The notes beneath the pieces are model-generated. The model was not told the origin of the DNA. It did not search any database and saw only the letters and a list, made by a program, of their open reading frames with translations. Of a stretch of 64,000 nucleotides of DNA, positions 22,005 to 33,457 are shown one piece after another. How positions within the stretch are numbered: the first letter of the stretch is position 1; every line of letters starts with the position of its first letter. The DNA comes from Caenorhabditis remanei. Taxonomy: Eukaryota; Nematoda; Chromadorea; Rhabditida; Rhabditidae. Made by a program: the position numbers and the translations under genes. Location: contig NC_071328.1 in NCBI RefSeq assembly GCF_010183535.1, forward strand, positions 6,324,001-6,388,000, read 5' to 3'.

Positions 22005-25000
22005 TCACTTTTGTTGCTGCGTTTGCTTCAAGTATTCACCGATAGTGTTATAAATGCATTCATACTGCTTCACAGTGTATACCATACTTGGTCGTTGTTG
22101 TCGTGATCGATTCACTTCGCTATAAAAATGGTAGTTGAGAAGTGTAATAACGACGCCTTTACATACCTGAAAATGTCGATTATTCCTTCCGATTCAAATC
22201 GTGAAATCACATTGTCCGTACAGATGAAGACACCAGTACGTCCTATTCCAGCACTGAAAATTTGTGAAATCTATATAATTTGAGTACTGCAACGTTTGTT
22301 AGATCCAAATAGTTCTCATATCTCCATCAATCGCACGACCTCACAAATGACTTTCCGACTTTTTTGGTGCGAGAATTGTCAAAAATAGCGGACGAGTGAT
22401 CGAGATAATCGAAAATGTGGGTGGAGTATTAATTTCAAAGAATTGACGAAAAACACGATAACAACCGTCTTCAAAGAATTCTGAAAATTCCAGGTCTTTA
22501 ATGAGTTCTATAGAATCTGAATGACTAACCCCTCTCGTTCCACCTGTTCAAACAGGAGCTATATATGTTTTCAACGAATTTATATTCACCCCCTTCACCC
22601 ATTTCGCCCCTCAAAAAACAATTTGTTTGTTGTTTTCCCTTCACTCGTTTTTTCCACGCTCCAATCACCACCATCCATTTCTTTTCCTCCCGTAGACACA
22701 CAAACACGCTCTATCTCACCTGCAATGAACAACAACTGGTGACGTGTATTGTCGTCGGCGAACTTGGAGCAAAAACTCGAGGAAACTCGAAATGCGGGGA
22801 GTATCGTTATCTTTCCACTCTTTGTACTGCCAATGAGATACTTTTACGTGACTTTGGCTTGTGTGGCTCAGCCGGCTCTTTTGACTACTTTTTGCACTGG
22901 CTCCTCGAAAATAGGATGAAGTCGGCGAAACATCAAACTCTCGATGCACCCAAGATTTTTCTTCGAGTTCGCAAACAACTTTCACCTCGACGTTCCCGTA
23001 TCTTGCTGTTTTTCCCATTGATTCTGGCCAGTACTCGCCACATTTTTGCTGAAACGTAGATATATTATTCTGTTTTTCCTAATGTTGTTAACAGTAGTTT
23101 TCAAATGGTGTCCCTTGAGTTTCCAAACTTTCGTTTTCTATTAATCAAATGGGTTTTCGCAATATTTCGAAAGAAACTAAGTTCTTTGGTATTGACCTTT
23201 CTACCCCTGTCCGCCTCCACCTACTGGCTGGCACAGAGACCAAAAGTGTTTAACATTTGTTAAAATGTTAAACGACCATGCCAAATTTGATACGTCAAAC
23301 GTGTTTCTCGTCACGAATCAGGTGACTCCCTTATTTCGTTTCGACGATATTACGATTTTTCGAATTGAATTTAGTTGACTTGACCAACGGAAGTTTTGTA
23401 ATCTGTCATGTTACTTCAGTTTTTGGTGATTTCCGGTACATTTAGAAGGTGATTACTTTGCAAATAACAGTTAGAATCAGACCATTCCTTTTTCAAAAAG
23501 AACTAGTTTGGAGATAAGTTTAGGATAAAATGAAGGTCAGACCTAATAGAGTCAAAATCGCTCATGTTGTTCGAGGTGCCCATTTTTTATCGGAAATGCT
23601 CCAAGTTTATGCTTAGGTCTTCTAGACGCTTCTGGTTTGTATTCAGTGTCTTTTTGCACGAATAAGAGTAGATTGAGAGCTTTTTACTATTTTCAAAAAT
23701 AATCATACTTGTCAAGGGCCGGGCCGGGCTTTTTTTCCAAAACTTCAGGCCCGGCCCGGCCCGGCCCCTCAGGCCCGTCTTTTGGAGGGTTTTTTTTTCA
23801 AATTTTTTTTCGAATTTGAGTAAAGGTGGACTAAGTTCAACTCTGATTTTTTTCATAGAATATTGTATGTGTGTCTGAGTTCATTTTCATATCGAAAGAA
23901 AATTTTCAAAGCATTTTTTTCAAGTTTTATAATATAATTACTTTCGCCATTTTTCTATTGTTTCCTTCCACGGCTACAGAAATGTCCAAACTGTTTCGCC
24001 GCCGGGCCCGGCCCCTCATTTGACAAGTATGAAAATAATCCTTAAGGATTTCTGGCTTCCTCCCTTCCAAAATTGACGTTTTTGAACTATGCTCCCACCT
24101 CCTATGTTTATTCTAGATAAGCCCATCCCCACTCTTTCTCTTTATCTCTCTTCTATTCCTCTCCAAAATCAATTCAAACCCACCACAAAATCTTCCTGAT
24201 GCTGTCCTAACATGACAATGCATGCCACGTCATACTGTACAATCATTTGCCAAAAGTCTGAAACTGTCTCTTTCCCGACACTTTCTCCTGCGTCTATTGG
24301 TGCTTGTGTGGCAATCCATCGCAATGCATCAGTCTCACCCTATAAAAGTGTACGTATGTGGTCGGATGAGGTGCACTTTGTATGCATTTCTGAATCTTTG
24401 GTCTCTACAAAGGACAAGGACTTCTACTAGTGCGAGGACTAAAAGTGCACCTGAACGAAGCTCGCATTGATGTAGTCCCCGGTATCGAGTTCGACAAGCG
24501 TGTGATCATCTGAAAAAAGAGAAAGAGAAATGACCTTGTCGTTTTTTCCTGAAAAATAAGGATGACACACAAAAGAAGAGAGAACTCACAAGGCACAATG
24601 TCTGAGTATCTATTGGCTGCTGCATGTCTCGTTGCTCTGTCTGTGCTCCGTGTCAGTCGACGAGCCTCCGTTCGCGAGAGAACCTAGAAAGAGAGCAAAA
24701 CCACACTTCGTCATTCCCATTTGTGTTCTTAGTATGTCGTGTGTCTCTTACCAGGAACTCGTCATGAAGAAGACGTCGTCGATTCGCGCTGTCCTTCGTC
24801 ATACTTGCCAGGAAGCTGTCGGCTGAGTAGTCTCTTAAGAGTTTTTTTCTTCTTTTTTAATGCTTATTTCCTCTTTCTTTTTACTCATCTAAATAGATCG
24901 AAAAAGTTGGGAATCCGTTTCCACCTAGAAACTACTACACACTGTCTCGTTTTTCAATTTTTACTTCGTCCCCTCTTTGTTTTTATGATCTTGGAAAGAA

Positions 25001-25989
25001 ACTAATTATCAATGAGTCATGAAAACGATTAGAGGGAACTTTGGTCAAATAAGATCTAATATTAAAAAAGAGGCGGTGCGTCGTAGTTACACCGAATTGA
25101 ATGAGTAACGCCTCCTGTTTTTCTCCACAATGAAAAAAACGAGGTTATTTTGATAAAAAAAACATCGACTCATTTTTTTTCTCGCTCTGCATATTACAGA
25201 GCCCGTATCATGACTCCAAGACCTGGAGTGTCCATGAATAGGTCTCGAAACTTCTTACAAATGACTAGTTCATTAGCAATTTTCTCCAGCTCTAACTTCG
25301 TTTACAAATTTCTGGTTCTTTTTTTCGTTAAACTTTTCAAAATCCAATTTCTCTGATTCTGGGGAACTGCTCAACTGGGTGAGTCACTCTATTTCTCTCT
25401 CCACTCCAGCCTTTGTAGAGACTAAAAGATCCTTTTTCGTCTCTCCTCCCACCAGAAAAGGGACCCTCATAAACGAAGACCTCTTTTTCATGTTGCCCTT
25501 ACGTCTCCATAGCTATCGCACTCTGTGCCGGGCACACTTTGTTCGTTTCGATTCGTAATTTGTTGGGGCGTTTCTCGGTAGCAGGTGCTGAGATCTTTTG
25601 AAATCCATTTATCTGATTCTTCCCATCTGTTTCATTTTCTTTTGTTTTAACCTCGACAGACGATACTGCGATAGGCACGGGTGGCACTGGTTCTTCCACT
25701 TTTGGTAGTTGCTGTACCTGCTTTGGTGTTCTGCCTCGACTGTAACAATTCGAAAGTTTTAGTACTTTTACTACCAACACTTTTGTCTCATCTATGCTGA
25801 CCTCGCTCGTCGCAATCGACTTGAAGTTTTGTGGTAGACGTAGAGAATGAAGCACGTGACACAACACATTAAAAGCATACTGGCTGCCAGGCAAGCAATG
25901 ATTATTTCCGCTACTGTAATACATTGGAAAAAAGAATGTCACTTTCTTTCTTCTTTTTCCGTCAGCCATTTAGTTTACTCACCCGCCAT
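22005..25989 (-). CDS. Single-pass transmembrane protein tyrosine phosphatase
   Basis: Twelve exons were read on the minus strand: 25989-25983, 25913-25802, 25739-25503, 25366-25306, 25250-25198, 24815-24752, 24683-24590, 24509-24451, 24339-24187, 23048-22720, 22253-22167 and 22119-22005. They give 456 residues in consistent phase. A membrane segment at residues about 3-30 (IIIACLAASMLLMCC...) is followed by a basic, disordered linker and a full PTP domain: NRYSDIVPYD, DYINASFV, IATQAP, DFWQMI..YDVACIVML, KCGEYWP, VVVHCSAGIGRTGVF (catalytic Cys about 389, Arg about 395) and RQQRPSMV. The WPD loop reads W-K-D. The exon 5 acceptor, the exon 6 acceptor and the exon 9 donor are the least certain borders. 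A larger ectodomain encoded further upstream cannot be excluded. Confidence 0.85.
23703..24032. mobile_element. GC-rich terminal-inverted-repeat element in a PTP intron
   Basis: TCATACTTGTCAA at the left and TTGACAAGTATGA at the right bound the element. Next to each end are GGCCGGGCCGGGC-type tracts that are mirror images, unlike the AT-rich surroundings. It is probably a non-autonomous DNA transposon; it lies wholly within the intron 24186-23049. Confidence 0.7.
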
Positions 25990-28010
25990 TCTCCTCAAAA
26001 AATCCTAGAAAGAGGAATATTTGAATAGTGAAATCAATATAACTATGTTGGTGACTGAATTAGGACTGAAAACTGTCGAGATTCACAATGCAACATTTTG
26101 TGTGTGCCTGTAGACGGTGTGTGATGGATGTAAGCCGATTAAACGGATACGCCAAACAAAATATCTCGTTTTTGTGTTGTTGTGAAGATTATTGAAAGGT
26201 TGGGGTCTCGTAATTGTGAGAAAAACAAGTTTAACCTATGGCGGAGTCGAGGTTGATGAGCATCCTGAAGTAAGTACAGTACTCTTGGGCAGCTTCTTCT
26301 GCAACAAAATGGTTGTATGCACTTGAATGTCATATGTTGATTCCCGTAAAAATTGAAACGGTTTCTTGAGTACAAACTTTGTTATGCTCTTGTCCGGAGA
26401 CCCGAATAGATGACCGTGGTCCTATTTATAACAGGCCTACCTATGCTAAATGTCATGTAGCCCCTCCGTCTCTGCATGTGGTCCATACATAACAGAACAC
26501 CCATAATTTTCTCATTCTCTCTCCTCCTCTAATCTATCTGCTCCAAGATGACCAAATTTAATCTCCGACCAACCAATCGAGAACGAGACCACATGTGGTG
26601 CACTTGTGATCTTTCCTTTCTCCCCGTTCTCTTCTCTCTATTGCCCCAGTACACCTGTCACGGTGTCAGCCGATCGATTTCGGGTAGGTGGGGTCTAGGT
26701 CATCTGCCCCCAAGTTTTTTCGTCATACGATTTTTTCCAGTCATCTCGCACGACATTTTGTTAAGATCTCATGGTCTAAGATTGTCTTTTGATTCTGACA
26801 TTATTTGAATTTTGTTTCACCAATTTCGATATTCTTATTTTCCACCTAATCTGAAAATGATAGGAATTGAAATGGTCATCTGAATTTGACAATCCTCTTA
26901 TGTCTCTGAAATTGACATCTGATCGAAGAGAACTCATAGATAATTGAGTTATGCTAATCTAGTGGATTAGCATACGAAATGATGAGGGTTTCCCAGTTTG
27001 ATTCGGTCAGAAGAGTCTTTCTCAATTTCAAATTGGTCTATAAACCCAAAGAGTTCAAATCGATAGACTTCGTTGTCCATCATTGAAAAAATTGAACATC
27101 AGTGAATTGCAGTTGAGAATCTTAGAAGTATTTTGAAAAGCTAAAAATATTTTCTGAAACACCAGCGATCGTCACAAAGTGTTTTATAGATCAGATGATT
27201 AGAAGAACAGAGAGAGCAAGAAGTGTTTACTTGGAAGGTGGTCACTGATATTTCGGTGTCTTGTTTTCTTTTTCTCAGACCTCCTTAAGGTTTGGTCTCT
27301 ATTAGCTTTTAACAGGTGTTGTCTTAATCACATATATTGGTCCTTCAACCATCAATTCATTTAAATTTGTGAGAGCTCATTACTCAAAAAAGACTCAGAT
27401 CTGTTAGATTAAGCCATTGATTCAATATGAAACTAGCCTCATTCTTTGTCTAGTCTTTGATCCTATCAACACCCTTTCATATCTAATATTGCATCACATT
27501 ATGTAAGTTTCTCATAGGTCTATTCTTCCCTGTTGCACTTCGTCAGATGAGCTAACAAGATACTAGGGGTTACGTAGTACTGTACTACCTTTCGGCTATG
27601 CAAATTTACAGTGTCATTAGGCCTCTCACTCTACTCTTCATAACGACATAGACCTTTAGGCCTCACCCTCTACACTCTGTCTCATATCGACCCCTTCTCC
27701 CTCCATCCGTCTGTGTCGTAGATTGGTTCAGTCAGCAAGAGAAAAGAGACGTTTCGCTCTTTTTCTCTTGCGCTTGCCCGTCGTTTCTCTCTATATATTT
27801 GTCTATGCGCCTTCACTTCGATTCTTCTCTTTCCCAGTGAGACACCAACCAACCTTTTCTCTTTTTTCCTCCTGTGCTTCTGGACTGAGGCCGGTTTTCG
27901 TTTCTTTTCTATATCGCTTTGTTACACACACAGGCAATTTCCTCCTTCCTCTTTTCACACCAATCAATCAGAAAAAAATCCTAGTTATTGATTTTTTCCA
28001 TTTCAGAACC
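25990..28010. other. Divergent promoter region between the PTP and ubc-3
   Basis: No exon chain is supported. The open stretch on the minus strand at 26139-26375 has no recognisable features. The last 300 bp before ubc-3 are C/T rich, and TTTCCATTTCAG directly precedes the ubc-3 start, a trans-splice acceptor pattern. Confidence 0.5.
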
Positions 28011-29261
28011 ATGGACTCGAGAGCATCGACATCATCTGGGGCGTTGCGTGCATTGTCCATGGAACTCAAAAATCTGCAATCTCAACCGGTGGAGGGATTT
28101 ACGATAGACGTCAACGAGGACAATCTTTTCGTGTGGAGTGTCGGAATTTATGGACCACCAAAGACACTTTACCAAGGAGGATACTTCAAAGCGACTATCA
28201 GATTCCCGTCAAACTATCCATACTCGCCTCCATCGATGAAGTTCACTACAAAAGTCTGGCATCCAAACGTCTATGAGGTAAGATTTTGCACTAGACTCTG
28301 AAACCAATGAATTTCCACTATTTTCATACTAGGGTTATCATTTATTATTTTCAATGATAACGCACTCCAATCACAGCCTTCTCGTGATAAATTTATGAAT
28401 AGAACCCCTTTTCATTGATTTTATCTTTTTCCGATGTTGAGTCAATGCCACGTGATAGATTGTCCATTAGGGCACGCTTGCACTCCCAAGAGCAACTGCG
28501 CTGTTTCTAGTTTTTCTTGTGCACGCATCTTCAGGATATTCACGAGGAATCGTAAATTCAAAACATTCAGCATGAAAAATATCGAAAATCTCATTTTTTA
28601 AAACAAAAGCGAAACCGTAGTTATGCTGACGATTCTCTGTCAACAGCTTTTCCTGACTTTCACAATCAACTCATTTTTTCAGAACGGAGATTTGTGCATC
28701 AGCATCTTACACGCACCAATCGACGATCCACAAAGCGGAGAACTTGCATGTGAACGATGGAATCCAACTCAAAGCGTTCGCACAATTCTTCTCTCTGTCA
28801 TTTCTCTTCTCAACGAGCCAAACACCTCATCGCCTGCCAATGTCGATGCATCAGTCATGTACAGAAAATGGAAGGAGGATTCTGATCCAGAGTACGCAAA
28901 AATTGTACAAAAGCAAGTTGAAGATTCGAAGAAAGTTGCACAGAAGGAAGGAATCTCTGTGCCTGAAACTATCGAGGAATACTGTGTGAAGTGGGCTCCA
29001 CCACAGCAGGACGATGTTCTCGATGGAATTGATTTCAGTATGTTTTTGAAAGTCTATGAGTAGAGTTCGTGAAAATTGATTATTTCTTTTTAAAAAAAGG
29101 AATATTTCAAATTATACGTGCCTTTCCCATTATACAATTCACTATTTCTAGATGACGATTACGGGTACGACTACGAAGAAGAAGATGAGGAGGAAGACGA
29201 CGATGAATGTGGTTCGGATTACGCCGACGATGACGAGGATTCTGGGCAAGGCGAAAATTAG
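28011..29261 (+). CDS. ubc-3: Ubiquitin-conjugating enzyme E2, CDC34/UBE2R type
   Basis: Three exons (28011-28277, 28683-29037, 29152-29261) encode 243 residues. The UBC fold is complete: [50 protein letters not shown] with the catalytic Cys at about 94, and the long CDC34-type loop after it ([18 protein letters not shown]). The C-terminus is the acidic tail typical of CDC34 ([13 protein letters not shown]), which binds the basic canyon of cullin. It works with SCF ligases to build K48-linked chains. The ATG follows a TTTCAG acceptor, so the message is probably trans-spliced; the in-frame reading upstream of it is 5' leader. Confidence 0.96.
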
Positions 29262-29753
29262 GACATTTTTCAATTGTTCTTTCCTTTTTTATGAAATTTC
29301 AAGCAATGTATTTCAATACCTAATCACTCGGAAATCCAATTTTATACACTTTTATTCCACTTTTTCGAATTTCATATCATCAATGTTCAGAAAAATTACA
29401 CTCGCTGCTTCTTCTCATCATAAACTCCCTAGTCCGTCTCAACGAAATATTCACACCTGCATTTATTTTTCATTTTTTGTACACTTTGTATGTACCTAAT
29501 TCTCTCTGAACCACTACATATTAACATGCAATTTATTTCATTTCATATTTGTTTTATCTCTTTTTCAAAAAACACATGCACAACTCGTCGCACTTTCCAT
29601 CCTCTTTCAATGAAGCCTTTTATATAAAATCATTTGCTGGTTTTCCTCGCAGTGGTGTTCGTTTTAAGTTTTGAGTTCTATTTCTCCAATTTTACCAAAG
29701 TCACACATGCAGCATATTGAGTACATCATCTCTAAATTTTCAGCCAAAGTAAA
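29262..29753. other. Gap between ubc-3 and lsm-6
   Basis: This is about 490 bp of AT-rich sequence containing the ubc-3 3' end. TCTAAATTTTCAG at 29731-29743 is a likely trans-splice acceptor for lsm-6. No coding sequence is seen. Confidence 0.5.
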
Positions 29754-30081
29754 ATGAGCAAACGCCAAAATCCATCGGAGTTCTTAAAGAGAGTCATCGG
29801 AAAGCCCGTTGTGGTCAAACTCAACTCTGGAGTTGATTACAGAGGAATTCTCGCCTGTCTCGATGGGTTAGTAACTCGAAATTCAATAAAATTTCGACGA
29901 ATGTTGCATAGAACATAAATTTCATACATGGAGTTTCTCTGAAAATTGTTCATTTTTCAGATACATGAACATCGCACTCGAGCAGACCGAAGAATACAGC
30001 AACGGACAACTTCAGAACAAGTACGGTGATGCTTTCATCCGTGGAAACAACGTCCTCTACATTTCCACATCAACAAAGTGA
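29754..30081 (+). CDS. lsm-6: U6 snRNA-associated Sm-like protein LSm6
   Basis: Two exons, 29754-29866 and 29961-30081, encode 77 residues, the usual LSm6 length. Sm motif 1 is IGKPVVVKLNSGVDYRGILACLDGYMNIALE and Sm motif 2 is FIRGNNVLYIS. LSm6 is a subunit of the LSm2-8 ring that binds the U6 snRNA 3' end and of the LSm1-7 ring in mRNA decay. It lies downstream of ubc-3 on the same strand with an acceptor 10 nt before its ATG. Confidence 0.96.
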
Positions 30082-30566
30082 ATTCGGGATTGAATTGTTA
30101 ATGTTACTTATTTATATCTGAAATTCCTGTTCTGTTTCATGAATATCAATTTATTTCCGGATCTCTATCTTTCGTTTCGTGGTAGACTTTCTCTTTTTTA
30201 ATTTAAAAAATTGATAAATTTTTTTTTCTTTCTGGTTTTGTGATTTTGAAAAAATCTATTATCTGAAAAATCCGTCCTTTTGGTCTGATTACAGTTGAAA
30301 AGTCCGTGAGAAATGGTAACGGCGTTAGGTCTCAGCTCCTTCAAATGCGCCGCGGTCGCGCGGTGCGTGCCGGGGTCTTGCCACGAAAAGGCTGTGTTTA
30401 AATTTACGGAGGTTTTCATTTTCGAAATTTAGTAGTTTTTTCAGCGCTTCAAAATACATTTTTTTTAAAGACAGAAATTTTTGTAAGTTTTTGTTGTAGA
30501 AAAATCAATACTTTAATAGGAATACTTTTTCCTCTTTAAAAAATATTTGAACATTTATTTTTTCAG
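30082..30566. other. Gap after lsm-6 with a GC-rich repeat-like patch
   Basis: AT-rich sequence surrounds a GC-rich block at about 30305-30415 (GCGCCGCGGTCGCGCGG), which looks like a dispersed Caenorhabditis repeat. The 5' exon of the next gene must lie here or be absent, but I could not identify it. Confidence 0.45.
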
Positions 30567-33159
30567 ACCATCGCGAGTCAGTGATGCGACCTGCACGATT
30601 TGTATTACCCGACTCAGTAAGTTTTTCATGAATATATTTCATTCAGTAGTTCGAAAAATCTCTCGGTTACCCAAATACCTTTTGCTCCCCGAGTGGTAAG
30701 TGATAATTTGATATGATATGTATATGTTTGAAAAACCATTCTCACGATGATCTTTTCTTAATGAAAAAGGAGAATCGAATGGTTAACTTCAGCATTGCAC
30801 ATTTCAAATGATACCATTCAAACCAAATTTTCTAGTGAAAAGACCAAAAGAAGAGCAGCAAAATCATCATCGCGTCATCTCGTCGATATTCTCATCAGAT
30901 TTTCAATGCGAACAGTTAGTTTTGTAATAGTTGAATAGTTTGTGTAGTTCTTGTCTGTCTAAAGCGTAATTCTTCTTCATAACCTCAATTTTCCAGATGA
31001 AAGCCGAATGGAGGACATGCCCTCGATGTAAAAACCAAGGGCTGAAGCCGGACATGATGAGTTGCGACAAGCAGGGATACACAAAGTATTGGTGGATCTG
31101 TGAGAATTTTAATGTGAGTTCGATATCATTTCAAGATGAAGTTTATGAATGTTGGTCAGAAGATAACAATTTTCTAAAAATTTCCGAGGTTCGTCAATCT
31201 TGTTAGGTAAATGCCCAAATCTGGGAAAAGCAAAAATTTTGGTTATCTTTTTCAAGTGAGGTTTGAAAAGCAAAAATATACTTTATGGTTTTCTGTCACA
31301 TATTTATAATTTATTTTGGTTTTTTTTTTCATTTTTGGTAAATTTCTTCTAGTAAATATTTTTCAGGTCTGCAACTTTCCACTCGACATGCCTTCAAACA
31401 TCTATCACGTCAATCAAAGTCCATTTCAAAAACGTCAAAAATGCATACCACTTCCAAACATCCTCAAACTCCCGGAAAAATATCGCTACTTGTATCCGCT
31501 GACATTCTCTAACTCTCGACCAACTTCAAGATGTTCAAGTGTGGTTTCCAATTCAGCAAATTCTAGAAATGAGACAACAATTGATTCGTCTGATGGAACA
31601 ATTTCGGAAAAGTCAAGTGGGCAAGACCGTTTGAAAGCTGATAGTGTCTGGATAGCGGATAATAATAATTCTACCCCATCCACCTCCGCACAATCGAAAT
31701 CTGAAACCGCTGATATTGATAACGACAACATTGATGAGGAAATCGAAGCGGCTGCTAGAAAATGTGGTACAAGCCGAACGATCAGAAGGAAACGGTTTCA
31801 CAATAACTCCTCGAAGTCGTGGTCATCTCTAATTGAGAAAGTTGCTGCAGATCCGAAAGCATCGACTTCGATTCTCAAAATGGAGGTAAGAGTTGCGTTC
31901 AAGATTCATTTTTTTCAGCATGTTACGTTAAAAAATTGTTCTAAAAATTCACGATTTGAGACTCTGGAGGTGCTTGAAATATTTCGTTATCTTTATGCCA
32001 CTTAATTCGGCCCAAGGCAAATATTTTATTCGAAAATGTATTTTAAAAACTTTTTTCAGGAATCCGAGTTGGTGCATCGAATGGAGGAGTTTTTTGAAGA
32101 CCGGTACTTCCAACTTGTTCCGACTACATTCAAACGTCCAGGAGTACGGTTGGTCGACAAATTGCTCGCCACTCTGCCAAAAACACCTCGTAATATTTTT
32201 AGAGTAACCTACCAAGTTGAAGATGTTGAGAAATGCTTACAAACCATTACTCACAAAGATTGGACAAGTGCTAGAAAACGATTGACTACAATGTCAGTTT
32301 CTGAACAAGTTGCAATGAAAACATCGAATGCTGAAGAGCTGTTAAAAAGTGTTGGAATCAATTTGCAAGAAAGAAGGAAAGCAGTTGGAGAGAAAGTTGG
32401 AAAAATTATGGTAAGCATTGAGAACTTAGTGTTTTTTCGAATGGGAGTTTTACTTATAAGTTTAGTCTCATATTTCTGAAAATCCAAACAAACAAATAAC
32501 TGTATTAATTTTTTCAGAGAGGACTAAGCTCTGAAAACATGCCGAAACGAAGGAAGCTCGCCGAAGAGAAACGGAAAGTAACAGAACAGAAACGAAGGGA
32601 ATCTATTCAGAACACTATCCATAAATCAGTTTCTGCGAGAATTCTGAATAAAAAGTTGAGACGAGACGAGGAGGAAAGATCTCGTGCGAGTACTCCTGCC
32701 AGTTCAATTCACGACTTCCAACGATTCGATGAAGTATTGCCACAAGAGCCCGCGTCATCATCCTATTATGTTGAACCAGATGCGAATCCAGAGCCTGTGC
32801 AATTTCATCTTGGAAATGAAACAGAAGATGTCGCGGACGATCAGGATCATCATTGGGGATTTGATTTGGACGGACTATATGATAGTATTCACGCTGACAA
32901 CAATACAATTCCATTAGACCCTCATATGGATGCAATTCTCTCTCAACTGGATGACCCTAATATTCCGGCAGAACATGAAGAGAGTCAGGAGCGCCCACGA
33001 CACCTGGAAGAGGAACAACATCATTATTCTGGTGACGAGGCTGATGCAGCTGATGTCGACGGAATTGATTTTACGGGTTTCGGTGATGATGATGGACAAA
33101 GTTTCGGAGGAAATAATAATTCTAATTTTGATTTTGTTAATGATAATTTTGGATTCTAA
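30567..33159 (+). CDS. Uncharacterised protein with Cys-finger N-terminus and acidic C-terminus (5' end unresolved)
   Basis: Exons 30567-30695, 30836-30914, 30997-31113, 31367-31885, 32060-32410 and 32518-33159 join in phase and give at least 612 residues. The first listed exon starts in mid-codon, so an upstream exon is missing from the model, unless translation begins at the in-frame ATG at 30628. The N-terminus has paired cysteines: CTIC, then CPRC, then a Cys-rich stretch (SCDKQGYTKYWWICENFN, C), suggesting zinc fingers. A Ser-rich linker follows, then a conserved-looking helical core (ELVHRMEEFFEDRYFQLVP, LLATLPKTPRNIFRVTYQVE), a basic coiled region (KRRKLAEEKRKVTEQKRRES) and an acidic Asp/Asn-rich tail. 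The basic and acidic segments suggest a nuclear protein. I do not recognise the family. The gene ends 298 nt before atg-5. Confidence 0.75.
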
Positions 33160-33457
33160 AAATCTTTAATGTCTCCTTAATTTTTTAATAGGTAATTTGC
33201 ATTTCCCCCTCTATTTACTACAATGTTCTTTCCCAAACTTTCCGGAACTTTTTCTTTTGTTTTTCCCAGTTTTTATATCTGTTTCTGATCAATTATTTTT
33301 GAAAACAACTGGTAATAATTTTCTGCCTCGCTCGAACTCTCGAATGAATTTGTAGTTTATATTAATTTGTAACTTTTCATCTCAAAATATGTAAACATCT
33401 AAACTATGTGGTACCTGTCAACTTAAAGAAACAACATTTTCAAAATAAGCAATTCAG

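Noticed and set aside
26139..26375. 78-codon minus-strand frame as a PTP 5' exon
   Set aside because: It has no donor in phase with the exon at 25989 and no signal peptide or domain.
27723..28010. N-terminal extension of ubc-3
   Set aside because: A TTTCAG acceptor lies right before the ATG of [10 protein letters not shown]. The extension is C/T-rich leader and unlike any E2.
30315..30431. GC-rich frame from ATG 30315 as first exon of the gene at 30567
   Set aside because: It ends at a stop without a suitable donor, and the sequence looks like a dispersed repeat.
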